Numbered from the stretch's first letter, positions 1 to 9,688 are shown. The stretch is DNA of 64,000 nucleotides from Hoyosella levis (GCF_026008515.1 NZ_BQYM01000006.1:165931-229930); one strand, 5' to 3'. Numbers and translations are program-made. Notes: a model not told the origin generated them from the sequence alone.

Positions 1-663
1 GAACACGGGATCGCTGGTGTACTGGGCGATTCCCTGGCCCTGGCTGAAGGGCAGCGATCCCCAGTTCAGATCGCGGGGGCGCCACCCCAGCATCGTTGTG
101 TCGAGCGTGATGACCAGTGCCTCGGCTCCGCAATCCTCGGCGCGGCGGATGAAGCTGTGCACGAGCTCGTCCTCGGTGCTCCAGTACAGCTGGAACCAGC
201 GCGGCGCGCTGCCCATCGCGGCAGCACAGTCCTCCATCGGCACCGACGCCTGGTTCGAGAAGATGAAGGGCACACCGGCCTCGGCGGCGGCGCGGGCCAC
301 GGCAAGGTCCGCTTCCTCGTGGGCGAGCTCGAGCACCCCGATCGGCGCGAGCGCGATGGGTGCCGGGAGCTTCCTGCCGAAAAGCTCGACCGTGAGATCC
401 CGTTCCGAGACGTCGCGCAGCACCCGCGGCACGATCGCCCACCGATCGAAAGCAGATCGATTTGCGCGCATCGTGGCCTCGGAGCCCGCGCCCCCGGCCA
501 GGTATGCGGCTGCCTTGTCCGGCAAGACCGCCATCGCCGCTTCCTCGAGGCCCGCGGGATCGGTCGGCACGGCTGGCATGCGACCGCTCACCCCGTCGCG
601 ATAGATCCGGTCCTGGCGCTGCCGGCCCGCGTTGATGGCGTCCGGGCTCTCCGACTTGGTCAC
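1..663 (-). CDS. FMN-dependent alpha-hydroxy-acid dehydrogenase (lactate oxidase/dehydrogenase type), C-terminus cut by window
   Basis: Reading the minus strand from a GTG at 663 gives an open frame running off the left edge, about 221 residues. The translation contains [62 protein letters not shown] and [12 protein letters not shown], the N-terminal half of the FMN-binding TIM-barrel family that includes lactate 2-monooxygenase, LldD and glycolate oxidase. These enzymes oxidise 2-hydroxy acids to 2-oxo acids using FMN. The catalytic His/Arg region lies beyond the window, so the choice between oxidase, monooxygenase and quinone-linked dehydrogenase cannot be made. An in-frame stop four codons upstream makes GTG 663 the only sensible start. 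It follows DUF5313 on the same strand with a 26-bp gap. Confidence 0.85.
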   Translation of the reverse strand, partial: MTKSESPDAINAGRQRQDRIYRDGVSGRMPAVPTDPAGLEEAAMAVLPDKAAAYLAGGAGSEATMRANRSAFDRWAIVPRVLRDVSERDLTVELFGRKLPAPIALAPIGVLELAHEEADLAVARAAAEAGVPFIFSNQASVPMEDCAAAMGSAPRWFQLYWSTEDELVHSFIRRAEDCGAEALVITLDTTMLGWRPRDLNWGSLPFSQGQGIAQYTSDPVF

Positions 664-689
664 AGCACGAGTCTAGGCATCCGCCTGGC

Positions 690-1058
690 CTAGTGGCCGA
701 AGCGACGCTCGTAGTCGGCGCGTTCCCTGTCCTTGCGCTCCTGCTCCCGCCGTGACATCAGGCCGGGATCGAGGTCATGGCTGATCAAGCGATGCCGCCG
801 GTAGACGTAGGTCAAGGCGATGAGGAAGTAGACGTACGGGATGAGCAGCAGCATCATCATCGCGCCGATCACCCATAGCGGTCCTGGAACGAGCAGGAAC
901 AGCGCGAGCAGCGGGAGCAGTGGCAGGAGGCCACGGATGAGGTAGCGGCGGGTCGCCCCCGGGCCGGTGAGGTCATGCTCGACCCAGTCATGCAGATGAG
1001 GGGGAAGGACACGGCCGAACGCGTAGCCGATCCGCTCCCGCGCGGTGGGCCGCGCCAT
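690..1058 (-). CDS. DUF5313 family small membrane protein
   Basis: A 122-residue protein beginning MARPTARERIGYAFGRVLPP, with DWVEHDLTGPGATRRYLIR, then two hydrophobic segments (about residues 41-60 and 62-85), and a charged tail rich in Arg and Glu (SRREQERKDRERADYERR). This layout (short N-terminus, GPGATRR motif, two membrane spans, HGLDP-like LISHDLDP, charged end) matches the DUF5313 family seen in mycobacteria and relatives. No function is known. The frame stays open upstream of 1058 but that stretch is antisense to the RraA-like gene; the ATG at 1058 fits the usual family length. Confidence 0.75.
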   Translation of the reverse strand: MARPTARERIGYAFGRVLPPHLHDWVEHDLTGPGATRRYLIRGLLPLLPLLALFLLVPGPLWVIGAMMMLLLIPYVYFLIALTYVYRRHRLISHDLDPGLMSRREQERKDRERADYERRFGH

Positions 1059-1168
1059 CGGCGTGACGATTCCCGGGTCGCCCACAGGGGCAGGGTGGTC
1101 GCCCGGGGGAGGGGAGACGAACCGTGCCCGCCGCCCGCGATGATCCCGCCGCCCGTGATGATGGCGTG

Positions 1169-1651
1169 TCACGGCGTCACGACGACCACGCCATCGTCGT
1201 CGCTGTAGACCACGTCGCCCGGATTGAAGGTCACTCCACCGATCGTGACCGGCACATCCCGGTCGCCCTCGTTGGTCTTGGTGGACTTCCGCGGGTTCGT
1301 GCCCAGCGCCTTGACGCCGATCTCCATGGTGCGCAGCATGGCCGAATCGCGGACCGCGCCGTTGATGATGATCCCCGCCCAGCCATTGCCACGGCCTAGC
1401 TCCGCGATCACATCGCCGACGAGAGCGGTATGCACGCTCGCATCGCCATCGATCACCAGAACGCCACCGTTGCCCGGCTCGCCGAGCACGGACTTCAGCA
1501 GGGCGTTGTCCTGGAAGCACTTGACGGTGGACACGGGGCCGGAGAACTTCGTGCGGCCACCGAACTGGATGAACTGGGTATCGCAGCTGCGAATGCCGGG
1601 GCCGATCTCATCGGCGAGATCGGCGGTCGAGGAGAATTCCACACTGCTCAC
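1169..1651 (-). CDS. rraA: RraA family protein (RNase E regulator / HMG aldolase-like)
   Basis: 160 residues from GTG 1651, preceded by an AAGGGA ribosome-binding site. Motifs include [63 protein letters not shown] and [22 protein letters not shown], which follow the RraA/MenG-like fold closely. E. coli RraA inhibits RNase E. Many bacterial homologues instead have 4-hydroxy-4-methyl-2-oxoglutarate or oxaloacetate aldolase activity, and the G-X-x-R-D arrangement (NGAVRD) expected for the metal-dependent lyase is present. Sequence alone does not decide between these roles. It is divergently oriented to the aldehyde dehydrogenase at 1815. Confidence 0.87.
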   Translation of the reverse strand: MSSVEFSSTADLADEIGPGIRSCDTQFIQFGGRTKFSGPVSTVKCFQDNALLKSVLGEPGNGGVLVIDGDASVHTALVGDVIAELGRGNGWAGIIINGAVRDSAMLRTMEIGVKALGTNPRKSTKTNEGDRDVPVTIGGVTFNPGDVVYSDDDGVVVVTP

Positions 1652-1814
1652 AAGAGCATCCCTTCGCGGTTGGGGCAGGACTATTCCCTCAACGGTAGTA
1701 CAGCGCAGCGGTGCGTATCGCGTCGAGCGCGCCGTGCGGGGTCCGATTCCGGACATGGGCGGAGTAACCTGGAGTTGATCCGACAAATCCATCTCCGACC
1801 CAAGGAGAAAGTAG

Positions 1815-3368
1815 ATGCCTGCTCCGTCAGCCGAGACTTTCGCGCGCCTCGCGAAGCTCGTGGCGATTCCCGATGCTGCCAACCGGGAGACCCGTACGGT
1901 GACCGAGACGTTCACCGGTCGCGAGCTCGCGACGATCCCGGTCGGCACGGCCGAGGATGCTGTCGCTGCCGTCGAGCGTGCCCGCGCCGCGCAGAAGGAA
2001 TGGGCCAAGGTCCCGGTCGCCGAGCGGGTCAAGATCTTCCACCGCTACCACGACCTCGTGCTCAGCCGTCGCGACACGCTGCTCGATCTCGCCCAGGCCG
2101 AGACCGGCAAGTCACGCGCCGCGGCCCTCGAGGAGGTCCTCGATATCGCGATGACCGCTCGCTACTACGCGCGCAATGCCACCAAGCTGCTCCAGAAGAA
2201 GAGCGTTCAGGGACTCTTCCCCGCATTGACGAAGACGTCCGTCAACTATCGCCCCAAGGGCGTGGTGGGGATGATCACGCCGTGGAACTATCCGATGACT
2301 CTCGCCGTCTCGGACGCGATCCCGGCGATCATCGCTGGCAACGCCGTCGTGATCAAGCCGGATAGCCAGACCCCCTACTGCGCGCTCGGCGTCGCTGAGC
2401 TGCTCTACGAGGCCGGCCTGCCCAAGGACCTGTTCGCGGTCGTCCCGGGGCCCGGCTCGGTGGTGGGCACCGCGCTGGTCGAGACCACGGACTACATCAT
2501 GTTCACCGGTTCCACGGCCACCGGCCGTCTCCTCGCGGAGCAGTGCGGTCGCCGGTTGATCGGATTCTCCGCCGAGCTGGGTGGCAAGAACCCGATGATC
2601 GTGACCAAGGGCGCGAACATCAACCACGTCACCGAGGCGGCGCTGCGCGCGTGCTTCTCCAACTCGGGCCAGTTGTGCATCTCGATCGAGCGCATCTATG
2701 TCGAGGAGGCCGTGGCGGATGACTTCGTCAAGACGTTCGGCGAGAAGGTCCGCAACCTCGAGCTCAGCAATGACTACACCATCAGTTCGGCGATGGGCAG
2801 CCTGATCTCGGAGTCCCAGGTGCAGAACGTGCAGGCACACGTGGACGATGCGGTCGCGAAGGGCGCGACGGTCGTTGCTGGTGGCAAGGCTCGTCCGGAT
2901 CTCGGACCTCTGTTCTTCGAGCCGACGGTGCTCGCGGGCGTCACCCCGGAGATGGATGTGTATCGCACAGAGACCTTCGGACCGCTTGTCTCGATCTATT
3001 CCGTCAAGGACGTCGAGGAAGCCATCGAGATGGCCAACGACACCGAGTACGGGCTGAATGCGAGCGTGTGGGCGTCGAGCGATAGCGAGGGGGAGAAGAT
3101 CGCGGAGCGCATCAACTCCGGCACCGCGAACGTCAACGAGGGCTATGGCCCCGCCTGGGGCAGCCTGGGCGCACCGATGGGTGGCATGGGCGTCTCGGGC
3201 ATGGGACGGCGCCACGGACCCGAGGGGCTGCTCAAGTACACCGAGCCGCAGACCGTCGCCGTCCAGCGCATCCTGGATCTCGGCGGCCCGAGCTGGCTGG
3301 ACTCGAAGTACTTCTCGCAGGCGCTGCCCTACGGCGTCAAGGCGATGAAGTTCATCCCGGGACGCTAG
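1815..3368 (+). CDS. gabD2: succinic semialdehyde dehydrogenase (NAD(P)+)
   Basis: 517-residue aldehyde dehydrogenase starting at ATG 1815 behind an AAGGAG site. Family hallmarks: MITPWNYP (oxyanion Asn region), [17 protein letters not shown] (nucleotide-binding), [10 protein letters not shown] with general-base Glu254, and NSGQLCIS with nucleophile Cys288. The C-terminal [25 protein letters not shown] and overall length resemble mycobacterial GabD2 and related actinobacterial SSADHs, which oxidise succinic semialdehyde to succinate and bypass the missing 2-oxoglutarate dehydrogenase steps. Substrate is inferred from overall similarity. The gene stands alone between a divergent RraA-like gene and a strong bidirectional terminator. 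Confidence 0.88.
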   Translation: MPAPSAETFARLAKLVAIPDAANRETRTVTETFTGRELATIPVGTAEDAVAAVERARAAQKEWAKVPVAERVKIFHRYHDLVLSRRDTLLDLAQAETGKSRAAALEEVLDIAMTARYYARNATKLLQKKSVQGLFPALTKTSVNYRPKGVVGMITPWNYPMTLAVSDAIPAIIAGNAVVIKPDSQTPYCALGVAELLYEAGLPKDLFAVVPGPGSVVGTALVETTDYIMFTGSTATGRLLAEQCGRRLIGFSAELGGKNPMIVTKGANINHVTEAALRACFSNSGQLCISIERIYVEEAVADDFVKTFGEKVRNLELSNDYTISSAMGSLISESQVQNVQAHVDDAVAKGATVVAGGKARPDLGPLFFEPTVLAGVTPEMDVYRTETFGPLVSIYSVKDVEEAIEMANDTEYGLNASVWASSDSEGEKIAERINSGTANVNEGYGPAWGSLGAPMGGMGVSGMGRRHGPEGLLKYTEPQTVAVQRILDLGGPSWLDSKYFSQALPYGVKAMKFIPGR

Positions 3369-3420
3369 AGCCAGGCCTCCTGGACCGGCGCGAGCCTGCC
3401 GGGTAGTCCCGCCCTAGCAG

Positions 3421-3460
3421 GACAATGGCCCCCTCCGCCAAGGCGGAGGGGGCCATTGTC
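3421..3460. terminator. bidirectional hairpin terminator between gabD2 and CsbD-like gene
   Basis: A perfect 19-bp inverted repeat (GACAATGGCCCCCTCCGCC and its complement) separated by AA. It lies 52 bp after the gabD2 stop and 45 bp after the stop of the convergent minus-strand gene, as expected for a shared rho-independent type terminator in a high-GC genome. There is no long T tract. Confidence 0.85.
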
Positions 3461-3505
3461 GTTCAGTTCACCGGGCGGGCACGTGGCCTGCCAGCAGTGC
3501 GTGGA

Positions 3506-3931
3506 TCAGCGATTGCGGATCGCCCGCACCAGGAAGAACAGCACGATCGCAGCAACGACGGCAGCGGCAGCGGCCCCTGCCTTGCGGGTGTCGGCCTCAT
3601 CGAGCTCGGAGAGCGAATCGAACGTGGCGCGCCGCAGGTCAGCCACCTTGTCCTCGACCGAGGTGCGTGCTTCGGCAGCAGCAGCACGGCCACTGGTGAC
3701 GGCCTCGCCAGTCTTCTCCTTCACCGAGGAGGACACCTCGTTGGCTCGTGCGGCAGCATCGTTGGCCTTGGCGCGCGCGACCTCGGCAGCGCTCTTCACG
3801 GATTCCTTGGCGTTCGCCGCAGCCTGCTGGGTCTGGCCCTCTGCCTTGAGCGAAGCATCACCGGCGACGGATCCGGTGGCTTCCTTCGCTGCGCCTGCGA
3901 TCTTGTTGGTGGTGTTCTCGGGGTCTGCCAT
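3506..3931 (-). CDS. CsbD-like / late-embryogenesis-like stress protein with C-terminal membrane anchor
   Basis: 141 residues from ATG 3931 (AAGGAG six bases upstream). The N-terminus MADPENTTNKIAGAAKEATG resembles the CsbD start (NKIKGxAKEATG), followed by about 80 residues of Ala/Lys/Glu-rich helical repeat (AKANDAAARANEV, KEKTGEAVTSGRAAAAE) and a single C-terminal hydrophobic helix AAAAAVVAAIVLFFLVRAIRNR. CsbD proteins are general-stress proteins of unknown biochemistry. The membrane tail suggests tethering to the inner face of the membrane. A more upstream in-frame ATG at 3946 exists but has no ribosome-binding site. Confidence 0.7.
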   Translation of the reverse strand: MADPENTTNKIAGAAKEATGSVAGDASLKAEGQTQQAAANAKESVKSAAEVARAKANDAAARANEVSSSVKEKTGEAVTSGRAAAAEARTSVEDKVADLRRATFDSLSELDEADTRKAGAAAAAVVAAIVLFFLVRAIRNR

Positions 3932-4076
3932 GCGTCGCTCCTTCACGGGACTGTTGTACAGTCCGTCATTGTGTTGGGTACCGGTGTGACTCGACTCTAT
4001 CGCGTATTCAGCGTCGCCGTACCAGCAGATCGGCGATATTCCGGCGCCAGCGCGTGATCAATGCGTGATTGGCCGA

Positions 4077-5198
4077 TCAGTATTGGCTGGGAGAATTCCA
4101 GTCATCGTCATGCTCCCCGGTGCCATCGTCAGTGCCATGCTCACTGCCATCCTCTAGGTTCTCGTCGGCGCGTTCCGGCTCGCGGCCCGACCGCACTCCT
4201 AGCACGATCCCCGCGACCAGCGCGATGATCCCGGCCCCGCCGAGCAGCCAGGGCAACGGCAGGGGCCCGGTCTTGAGCTGCACGAGGTCCTTGTTGGCGG
4301 AGGCGTCGGCGACGCGGTTCTCCACTGTTGCGTCATTGAGCTCGGCGTCGTAGCTCAGGACCGTGAGGGCCTGGTCGTCGGGGGCTGTGCCGTAGTATTG
4401 GCGCAATTGCTCCTGCCCGTCGACGATCGTGCCGGTGACGGGCTCGACGAAGATGTCCCGGATGTTCGTGTAGTAGCGGTTCATGAACACGACCTCGTCG
4501 GCGCCCTCGCTGCCCTCTTCCGCGAGCCCCCAGGCGGACCGGGGCAATCCGAGCCTATTGGAAGCATCGCGGGTGGCGCGGTAAAGATCCACGGGCTCGA
4601 TCTCGTGCCGGAAATGGAAGACATCGAGACCATTGATGGTCGTTTCCTCGACGAAGTCGATATCGAAAGTCTGGCGTGCCGTCAGGTCGAAATAGGGGTA
4701 GGACTGCTGCTGCACGTCGAACGGGAACTTGTACTGCAGCCCATCACGGGGCAGTTCCATCGGCGGGCCCTCGCGGGTGACCTGCAACGACGCCGGCGGA
4801 TCATCCACGGGCATAGCGGTGACCCGGTCGATAGTCACCCGGTCGATGGTGGCGTTGAGCAAGCCACGCGCTCCCTGCTCGTCCGTGCGCGACAAGGTGA
4901 AGCCAGCTTGCAGGGTCACGAGTTCCTCGCCCGACGGCTCCTCCACCGTCGTGTGGCGCTGCGCGCGCACGGGGACGTCCGACTCGACGGCATCGGGATC
5001 GCCACCGAGGAACCGGGCCGAGTTCAGGATCGACGCCGTTCCCTCCGAGATCGTGGTGATCTCCAGATCGAGCGGTGTCTTCTTCAGCTTTGGCACGGCA
5101 TACAGCGGCAGCAGCAAGGCAGTGACGAGCAGGAGCGTCCCGAGCCCCACGAGCACGACCGCCGTGACGCGCCGCGAGCCTTGCGATGCTGATGCCAT
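4077..5198 (-). CDS. DUF3068 (PorA-family) envelope protein
   Basis: 373 residues. An N-terminal membrane helix (about residues 11-33, VTAVVLVGLGTLLLVTALLL), a large extracytoplasmic domain with LDLEITTISEGTA, YKFPFDVQQQSYPYFDLTARQT, VFHFRHEIEP, YTNIRDIFVEPVTGTIVDG and QYYG, and a second helix near the C-terminus (about 318-339), then an acidic tail. This is the DUF3068 architecture, annotated in some databases as PorA family although a pore function is not established for most members. It is common in mycolate-bearing actinobacteria. The 145-bp gap to copD upstream leaves operon membership uncertain. Confidence 0.8.
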   Translation of the reverse strand: MASASQGSRRVTAVVLVGLGTLLLVTALLLPLYAVPKLKKTPLDLEITTISEGTASILNSARFLGGDPDAVESDVPVRAQRHTTVEEPSGEELVTLQAGFTLSRTDEQGARGLLNATIDRVTIDRVTAMPVDDPPASLQVTREGPPMELPRDGLQYKFPFDVQQQSYPYFDLTARQTFDIDFVEETTINGLDVFHFRHEIEPVDLYRATRDASNRLGLPRSAWGLAEEGSEGADEVVFMNRYYTNIRDIFVEPVTGTIVDGQEQLRQYYGTAPDDQALTVLSYDAELNDATVENRVADASANKDLVQLKTGPLPLPWLLGGAGIIALVAGIVLGVRSGREPERADENLEDGSEHGTDDGTGEHDDDWNSPSQY

Positions 5199-5343
5199 GA
5201 ACTGTCCTTACATCGTCCCGGAAATGCTGGACCGGTTTCCGCGCGGCCAAGGCACGCCGGTCCGGCCAGGTGGAGCCTGGTAACTCGACGATAACAGCCA
5301 GCAACAGTCCAGCGATGCCAAGGCAGCACCTCACGCCGGCGAT

Positions 5344-6336
5344 TCACGGCATATCGCCCATCAAGGGGACCGGTGTGGCCGCGAGGGCCGCCGCGATTCC
5401 AAGGGCCACAGCCATGACGACTGCCTCGATTACCGATCGGCGCAACGACCTGCTGGCCTCGTGCTGGTGCGCGCGTGCTGCTCCGACCCAGTTCGCGCGA
5501 GCCCGCCAGCCCAGCCCCAAGAGGACAATCAGCAGCGCGGTCTTGGCGAGCAGGATCCGGCCATAGCCCGTCCCCGGCAGCGCCGCGGGTCCAGGCAGGA
5601 CCAGCGCTGCCGCGGCCACTCCACTGGCGGCGAGAGCGAGAACGCACCACCAAGCCAGCCGCGAGAATGCGGGGAGCGCATGGGACCATTCGGATCGGGA
5701 GCGCGCGGTCAGAGCGATCGCCACTAGCCCGCCGCACCACGAGCCCGCCGCCAGGACATGCACCGCCACGAGAAGCCCGCTTGCTGAGCTGTGCATGGCA
5801 TGTCCTGAAAGGGGGCCGCACACCAGCGCGAGAGCCGCGATCGCGCACGCGGGAGCATCCCAGGAACCGGCGGTGCCCCGCTGAGCGAGGATTGCCATCC
5901 CGGCGATCAACAGCGTGCAGGCGAGCACTACGAGGGAGACCTGGCCCGCCGAGATGCCCACTGCATACTCGCCAAGCTGTGCCAGGCTCAATCCGAGCAC
6001 CGGCACCCCGAGCAGGTCCGCCGCGCTCGCCACGGCTTGCGCGGCAGCGAGGACCATCCAGGCCAGCGCGACCACGAGAAGCATGCGCCACTGCCTCTCG
6101 TGCAGGCTGGCCGCGCGTGCCTTGCCGCGACCCGGCCCGCCGCTCGAGCGATGCAGGAAACCCACGGCGGCCAGGCCGAGCGTGGCCACCCCGGCTCCGA
6201 GCGCGGCGGCGCGGGTACCGACCGCCAGCACGGCGGGATCGGCCGGAGCGAGCAGCAGGGCCAGGCAGGCACCCGATACGGTGGCCGCGGCGAGCCCCGC
6301 GAGCAGTGGCGCTGCCCGCGCGGGAGCGGGTGTCAC
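5344..6336 (-). CDS. copD: CopD-domain copper-resistance membrane protein
   Basis: 330 residues from GTG 6336, with about eight or nine hydrophobic segments. Landmarks are HAMHSSASGLLVAVHVLAAGSWCGGLVAIAL (His-rich CopD motif) and SRLAWWCVLALAASGV followed by LGTGYGRILLAKTALLIVLL-like sequence, which is the CopD signature (GYGRLLLxKxxL). CopD is proposed to move copper across the inner membrane together with the exported CopC. The copC gene lies 17 bp upstream on the same strand, so the two are probably cotranscribed. Confidence 0.85.
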   Translation of the reverse strand: MTPAPARAAPLLAGLAAATVSGACLALLLAPADPAVLAVGTRAAALGAGVATLGLAAVGFLHRSSGGPGRGKARAASLHERQWRMLLVVALAWMVLAAAQAVASAADLLGVPVLGLSLAQLGEYAVGISAGQVSLVVLACTLLIAGMAILAQRGTAGSWDAPACAIAALALVCGPLSGHAMHSSASGLLVAVHVLAAGSWCGGLVAIALTARSRSEWSHALPAFSRLAWWCVLALAASGVAAAALVLPGPAALPGTGYGRILLAKTALLIVLLGLGWRARANWVGAARAHQHEASRSLRRSVIEAVVMAVALGIAAALAATPVPLMGDMP

Positions 6337-6353
6337 CGAAGCGTCATGGGGGG

Positions 6354-6980
6354 TCAGCGCCGCCGTGTCATCGAGACCACCGTGACCCCGACTCCGATGA
6401 GCAGCACGATGATCGCCCCGATCAGGAATGGCCAGACGGGCATGGAGGAATCATCAGCATCGGGGTCGCCACTGTCGGGCAATCCGCTCGAGGCATCGCT
6501 GTCCTGCGCCGGCTCCGAGGATCCTGCCCCGGTGCCGTCGCCGGTGCTGTCGCTGTCGCCAGAACTGTCGCCAGAGCTGTTGCCGGAGCCGTTGCCGGTG
6601 AACGTGAACTCGACAGTGCCGCTCACAGGGTGGCTATCGGCGGAAATGACGCGGTAGGCGATCGTGTAGGTGCCGGAAGGCCCGAGATCGCGCACGGAGA
6701 CGAATGCCGAGGATCCCTCGACCCGCACATCATCGAGCGACCACCGCGCTCCTTCCGGGCCCGTGACCGTGACCGCGGCGAACGCCTCCTGAAGCGGCTC
6801 ATTGAACGTCACCCGCACTTGCTCGGGCGAGGCATCAAGGCTCGCGCCGGAAGCAGGATCGGACTCGACCAGCGCGGCATGGGCGGAGGCGGCCGCCGGC
6901 ATGACCACGCCTAAGCACAGCAGCGCAGCGAGCATCGCGCCGACGGCGCGCAGCGAGAGAGCGGAACGGGTGGAATGCAT
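6354..6980 (-). CDS. copC: CopC-domain copper-binding exported protein
   Basis: 208 residues from ATG 6980 (GGAAGG five bases upstream). The signal peptide ends in AAASAHAALVESDPASG, which would leave an N-terminal His on the mature protein, the ligand used by CopC proteins for Cu(II). The CopC domain continues with VRVTFNEPLQEAFAAVTVTG, GTYTIAYRVISADSHPVSGTVEFTF (conserved D-H-P). A Gly/Ser/Asp-rich linker follows, then a C-terminal transmembrane helix VWPFLIGAIIVLLIGVGV and an Arg tail, so the domain is membrane-anchored outside the cell. A GTG-type start further upstream (7052) is possible but unsupported. Confidence 0.88.
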   Translation of the reverse strand: MHSTRSALSLRAVGAMLAALLCLGVVMPAAASAHAALVESDPASGASLDASPEQVRVTFNEPLQEAFAAVTVTGPEGARWSLDDVRVEGSSAFVSVRDLGPSGTYTIAYRVISADSHPVSGTVEFTFTGNGSGNSSGDSSGDSDSTGDGTGAGSSEPAQDSDASSGLPDSGDPDADDSSMPVWPFLIGAIIVLLIGVGVTVVSMTRRR

Positions 6981-7123
6981 CGGATCCTTCCCTGGAGAAC
7001 CATGTGGCACCGTGCCCCGCGGCGGGGCCAGGCAAGCAAGGCGCAAGCTCAATCCTGGTTACCACGCCGCAGGGTGGCGCGCCACGTCACAGCCCTGGAG
7101 AAGGTGGCAACGCGCGGGAAGTA

Positions 7124-7798
7124 CTACCGGACGCCTAGCCGGGCAAGCAGGTCCGCCTCGATACCGTCGAGCTCGGTAGCGATGGCCTGGTGAGCTGCTC
7201 GACGGCGGGCAGGAGCCATCCGCTCGGCGGCCCGCACGGCGGTATTCAGCTCATCGAGCCGCGTCTTGATGGCCCCGGTGAACTGCTTGACCTCAGCGTT
7301 CTTGGGATCACGCTCATGGACTTCCCGCGTAGAGGCTTCGGCGCCAGAGATCCGGGCGCCAAGCTTCGCGCCGTAGCCGGTGAACTTGCCGAGCTCCTCC
7401 ACCGGAACCCCGTAGTTGCGAGCACGACGGGTGTCGAGATAGCCGCGGGCCGTGGTCACGCCGCGATACACCACGGGAACGAGGACGGGAGCGAGGATCC
7501 TGGTCACGCCCACCATCCGCTTGGCACGGTTCACCGTCAGCTTCCCTTCCGCAGCAGCCCTGGCATTCTGCTCGGCGATCTTGAGATCATTCTCGGAAAC
7601 CTTCATCTGGGCCTTTTCGGCGCGCTTGCGCGCCTTGTCATCCTGCTTGGCCAGCTTGCGCTCGAGCTTCATGGCCCGTGCGGAGTTGCGGGAATCATTG
7701 CGCGCGGCCAGCCGTGCCTCGGTCTTGGCCTTGGCCTTGAGAGCCTTGGCCTCCGCCTTGCGTGTTGCGCGACTGGGTTTCTTGCTGAACAAACCCAT
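7124..7798 (-). CDS. DUF6474 family coiled-coil protein
   Basis: 224 residues from ATG 7798 (GGGAGGAA upstream). The N-terminus MGLFSKKPSRATRKAEAKALK is strongly basic, followed by a long Lys/Ala/Arg heptad-like coiled coil to about residue 95. The second half contains RMVGVTRILAPVLVPVVYRGVTTARGYLDTRRARNYGVPVEELGKFTGYGAKLGARI. This pattern matches the DUF6474 family of mycobacteria and relatives. Function unknown. It is divergently transcribed from the RecB-like nuclease gene. Confidence 0.7.
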   Translation of the reverse strand: MGLFSKKPSRATRKAEAKALKAKAKTEARLAARNDSRNSARAMKLERKLAKQDDKARKRAEKAQMKVSENDLKIAEQNARAAAEGKLTVNRAKRMVGVTRILAPVLVPVVYRGVTTARGYLDTRRARNYGVPVEELGKFTGYGAKLGARISGAEASTREVHERDPKNAEVKQFTGAIKTRLDELNTAVRAAERMAPARRRAAHQAIATELDGIEADLLARLGVR

Positions 7799-7901
7799 TC
7801 GAGTTTCCTCCCTCATGGCGGCGTGATCCGTGGTGCTCGCCGGTGGACGATCAGTGACCATATTCGCTTCTACCCTAGGACAGGGAATAGGGTTCGTCAT
7901 C

Positions 7902-9578
7902 GTGAACCCGCAGTCTGGTGTCCGCGTCCTGCTTGATGCGAGTGTTGTTTCCCGATGCCGCCACCGAGTACACCTTGACGCCACCGCTGCTCGTGCGGGA
8001 ATGAACGAATTCGCTCGGCGCCCGGTGCCAGCAGGGGCCGTTCAGCGGCGGGAGGCCGCCGCGCTGCACCGGCGAGCCGTTCGCGAGATGATGGCTGCCC
8101 ATCATCACCAGGGCTGGACCACCATCGATCCTGATCAATCGATGCGCGATCGCGCCAGCGACACCCTCGCCGCATGCGAGGCAGGCTTCCACTGGATCTG
8201 GGGCGCCGTGCTGCCCGTCGACGAGAATGGTCGCCGTGGCGCGGCCGAACTGCTGGTCAGGGATGACAGCGGCACGGGATACATCCCCATCATCGTCGTC
8301 AACCACAAGGTCACCGACCCTGGTCGTGGCGCGATGACCTCACCGGTTACCGGGTTCGATCCGCGACCTGACCCCCGCCGCAGGATCCGCAGCCAGCCTC
8401 GCGACCCGTTCCGGCTCGCGCACCTGTACCGCATCCTCGAATCACTCGGGCTCGCCGCGCCACGCGCGGTCGGTGGAGTCATCGGCTACGAGGCGGACTG
8501 CATCCTCGTCCACGATCTCGCCCGCGAGTCCCCCGGATACGGCCGCAGCGTGCTGGCCGAGTACGACCTGCGGCTCGCCGATCGCCGCGAAATCGTCACC
8601 GGACAGGCCCCCACCTCCCCGGACCGCGTGGGGGAATGCAAGATGTGCGAGTGGTGGCCGCACTGCAAGACCGAGCTCGAGGAGCACCACGACGTCTCAC
8701 TCGTGGTCAACGGCGCTCAGGCCACGATCCTGCGCGAGGGGGGCATCCGCACCGTCGATGAGCTCGCTAGCACGCGCGCGAGCACGCCCGTGGCATGGCA
8801 TGGAGTGCCGTTCGAGCATGTCCAGGTATTCGCCCGGGCCTGGCTTCATGAGGTCCCGCTGATCAGGATGGTCGAGCGGCCACAGGTCCAGCGCGCGGAC
8901 ATCGAGGTAGATATCGACATGGAGAGCTACCAGGACCACGGTGCCTACCTCTGGGGAACGTTGCTCACCGAGCAGGGGAGCGAACCACGCTACCGGCCAT
9001 TCGTCACCTGGGAGCCGCTGCCCACCCGCGATGAGGGCCGCATCTTCGCGGAGTTCTGGGACTGGCTGACCGGCATCCGGCGCGATGCCGCGCAGCGAGG
9101 CCTGACGTTCGCGGCCTACTGCTACTCCAAGAACGCCGAGAACCGCTGGCTGCTGGAATCCGCGCAGCGCTTCCGCGGCATGAACGGCATGCCCTCGGTC
9201 GCGGAGGTCACCCGCTTCATCGAGTCCGACGAATGGGTCGACATGCTCGACGCCGTGCAGGAGCAATTCCTGTGCCCGCACGGCCGAGGCCTGAAGAAGG
9301 TTGCCCCCGTCGCGGGATTCACCTGGCACGACGCGGAGGCCAGCGGCGAGGCATCGATGAGCTGGTACCGCGATGCCGTTGCCTTCGAGGGCGGCTCTCC
9401 GGAGCTTTCCCAGCAGCAACGAATCCTGCGCTACAACGAGGACGATGTCTGGGCCACGCGCGTGCTGCGGGAGTGGATGGACTCGCCCCGCGTGCTGGAG
9501 GTACCCACGCAGGAAGAGCTCAACGAGCGGTACCGCGCCGAGCTCGGCGACGACGACGTGCGGGATCAGTCCGGATAG
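7902..9578 (+). CDS. TM0106-type RecB-like nuclease
   Basis: About 558 residues if started at GTG 7902; an alternative GTG at 7830 would add 24 residues. The N-terminal DASVVSRCRHRVHLDAT and the central VGECKMCEWWPHCKTELEEHHDVSLV (Cys cluster, typical of Fe-S or Zn stapled PD-(D/E)XK nucleases) match the TM0106 family of RecB-like nucleases. The C-terminal half, with DIEVDIDMESY, YLWGTLL, FVTWEPL and YNEDDVWATRVLREWM, is an RNase H-like (DEDD) 3'-5' exonuclease-like domain. Probably a DNA-repair or nucleic-acid-processing enzyme; no physiological substrate is known. Start 7902 is preferred because the coding signal begins at VLLDASVV. Confidence 0.82.
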   Translation: MNPQSGVRVLLDASVVSRCRHRVHLDATAARAGMNEFARRPVPAGAVQRREAAALHRRAVREMMAAHHHQGWTTIDPDQSMRDRASDTLAACEAGFHWIWGAVLPVDENGRRGAAELLVRDDSGTGYIPIIVVNHKVTDPGRGAMTSPVTGFDPRPDPRRRIRSQPRDPFRLAHLYRILESLGLAAPRAVGGVIGYEADCILVHDLARESPGYGRSVLAEYDLRLADRREIVTGQAPTSPDRVGECKMCEWWPHCKTELEEHHDVSLVVNGAQATILREGGIRTVDELASTRASTPVAWHGVPFEHVQVFARAWLHEVPLIRMVERPQVQRADIEVDIDMESYQDHGAYLWGTLLTEQGSEPRYRPFVTWEPLPTRDEGRIFAEFWDWLTGIRRDAAQRGLTFAAYCYSKNAENRWLLESAQRFRGMNGMPSVAEVTRFIESDEWVDMLDAVQEQFLCPHGRGLKKVAPVAGFTWHDAEASGEASMSWYRDAVAFEGGSPELSQQQRILRYNEDDVWATRVLREWMDSPRVLEVPTQEELNERYRAELGDDDVRDQSG

Positions 9579-9602
9579 GTGCCGCGGACCAGGCGGTGCC
9601 GC

Positions 9603-9688
9603 GTCCCCGCCACCGCAAACGCGATAGAAGCGGCGAAAATCCCAGGTCAGCTTCTATCGCGTTTGACGGTTTCCGGTGCTTTTGCCGC
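9603..9688 (-). repeat. palindromic repeat copy 1 (family of four)
   Basis: 86-bp element 3' of the minus-strand alpha/beta hydrolase. A 15-bp perfect inverted repeat, CAAACGCGATAGAAG (9616-9630) and its complement (9651-9665), encloses a 20-base loop. Read on the minus strand it begins GCGGCAAAAGCACCGGAAAC and the loop carries CCTGGGATTT. It is 85/86 identical to copy 2 at 10683-10768 in the same orientation and shares the outer box, palindrome and loop motif with copies 3 and 4. Confidence 0.9.
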
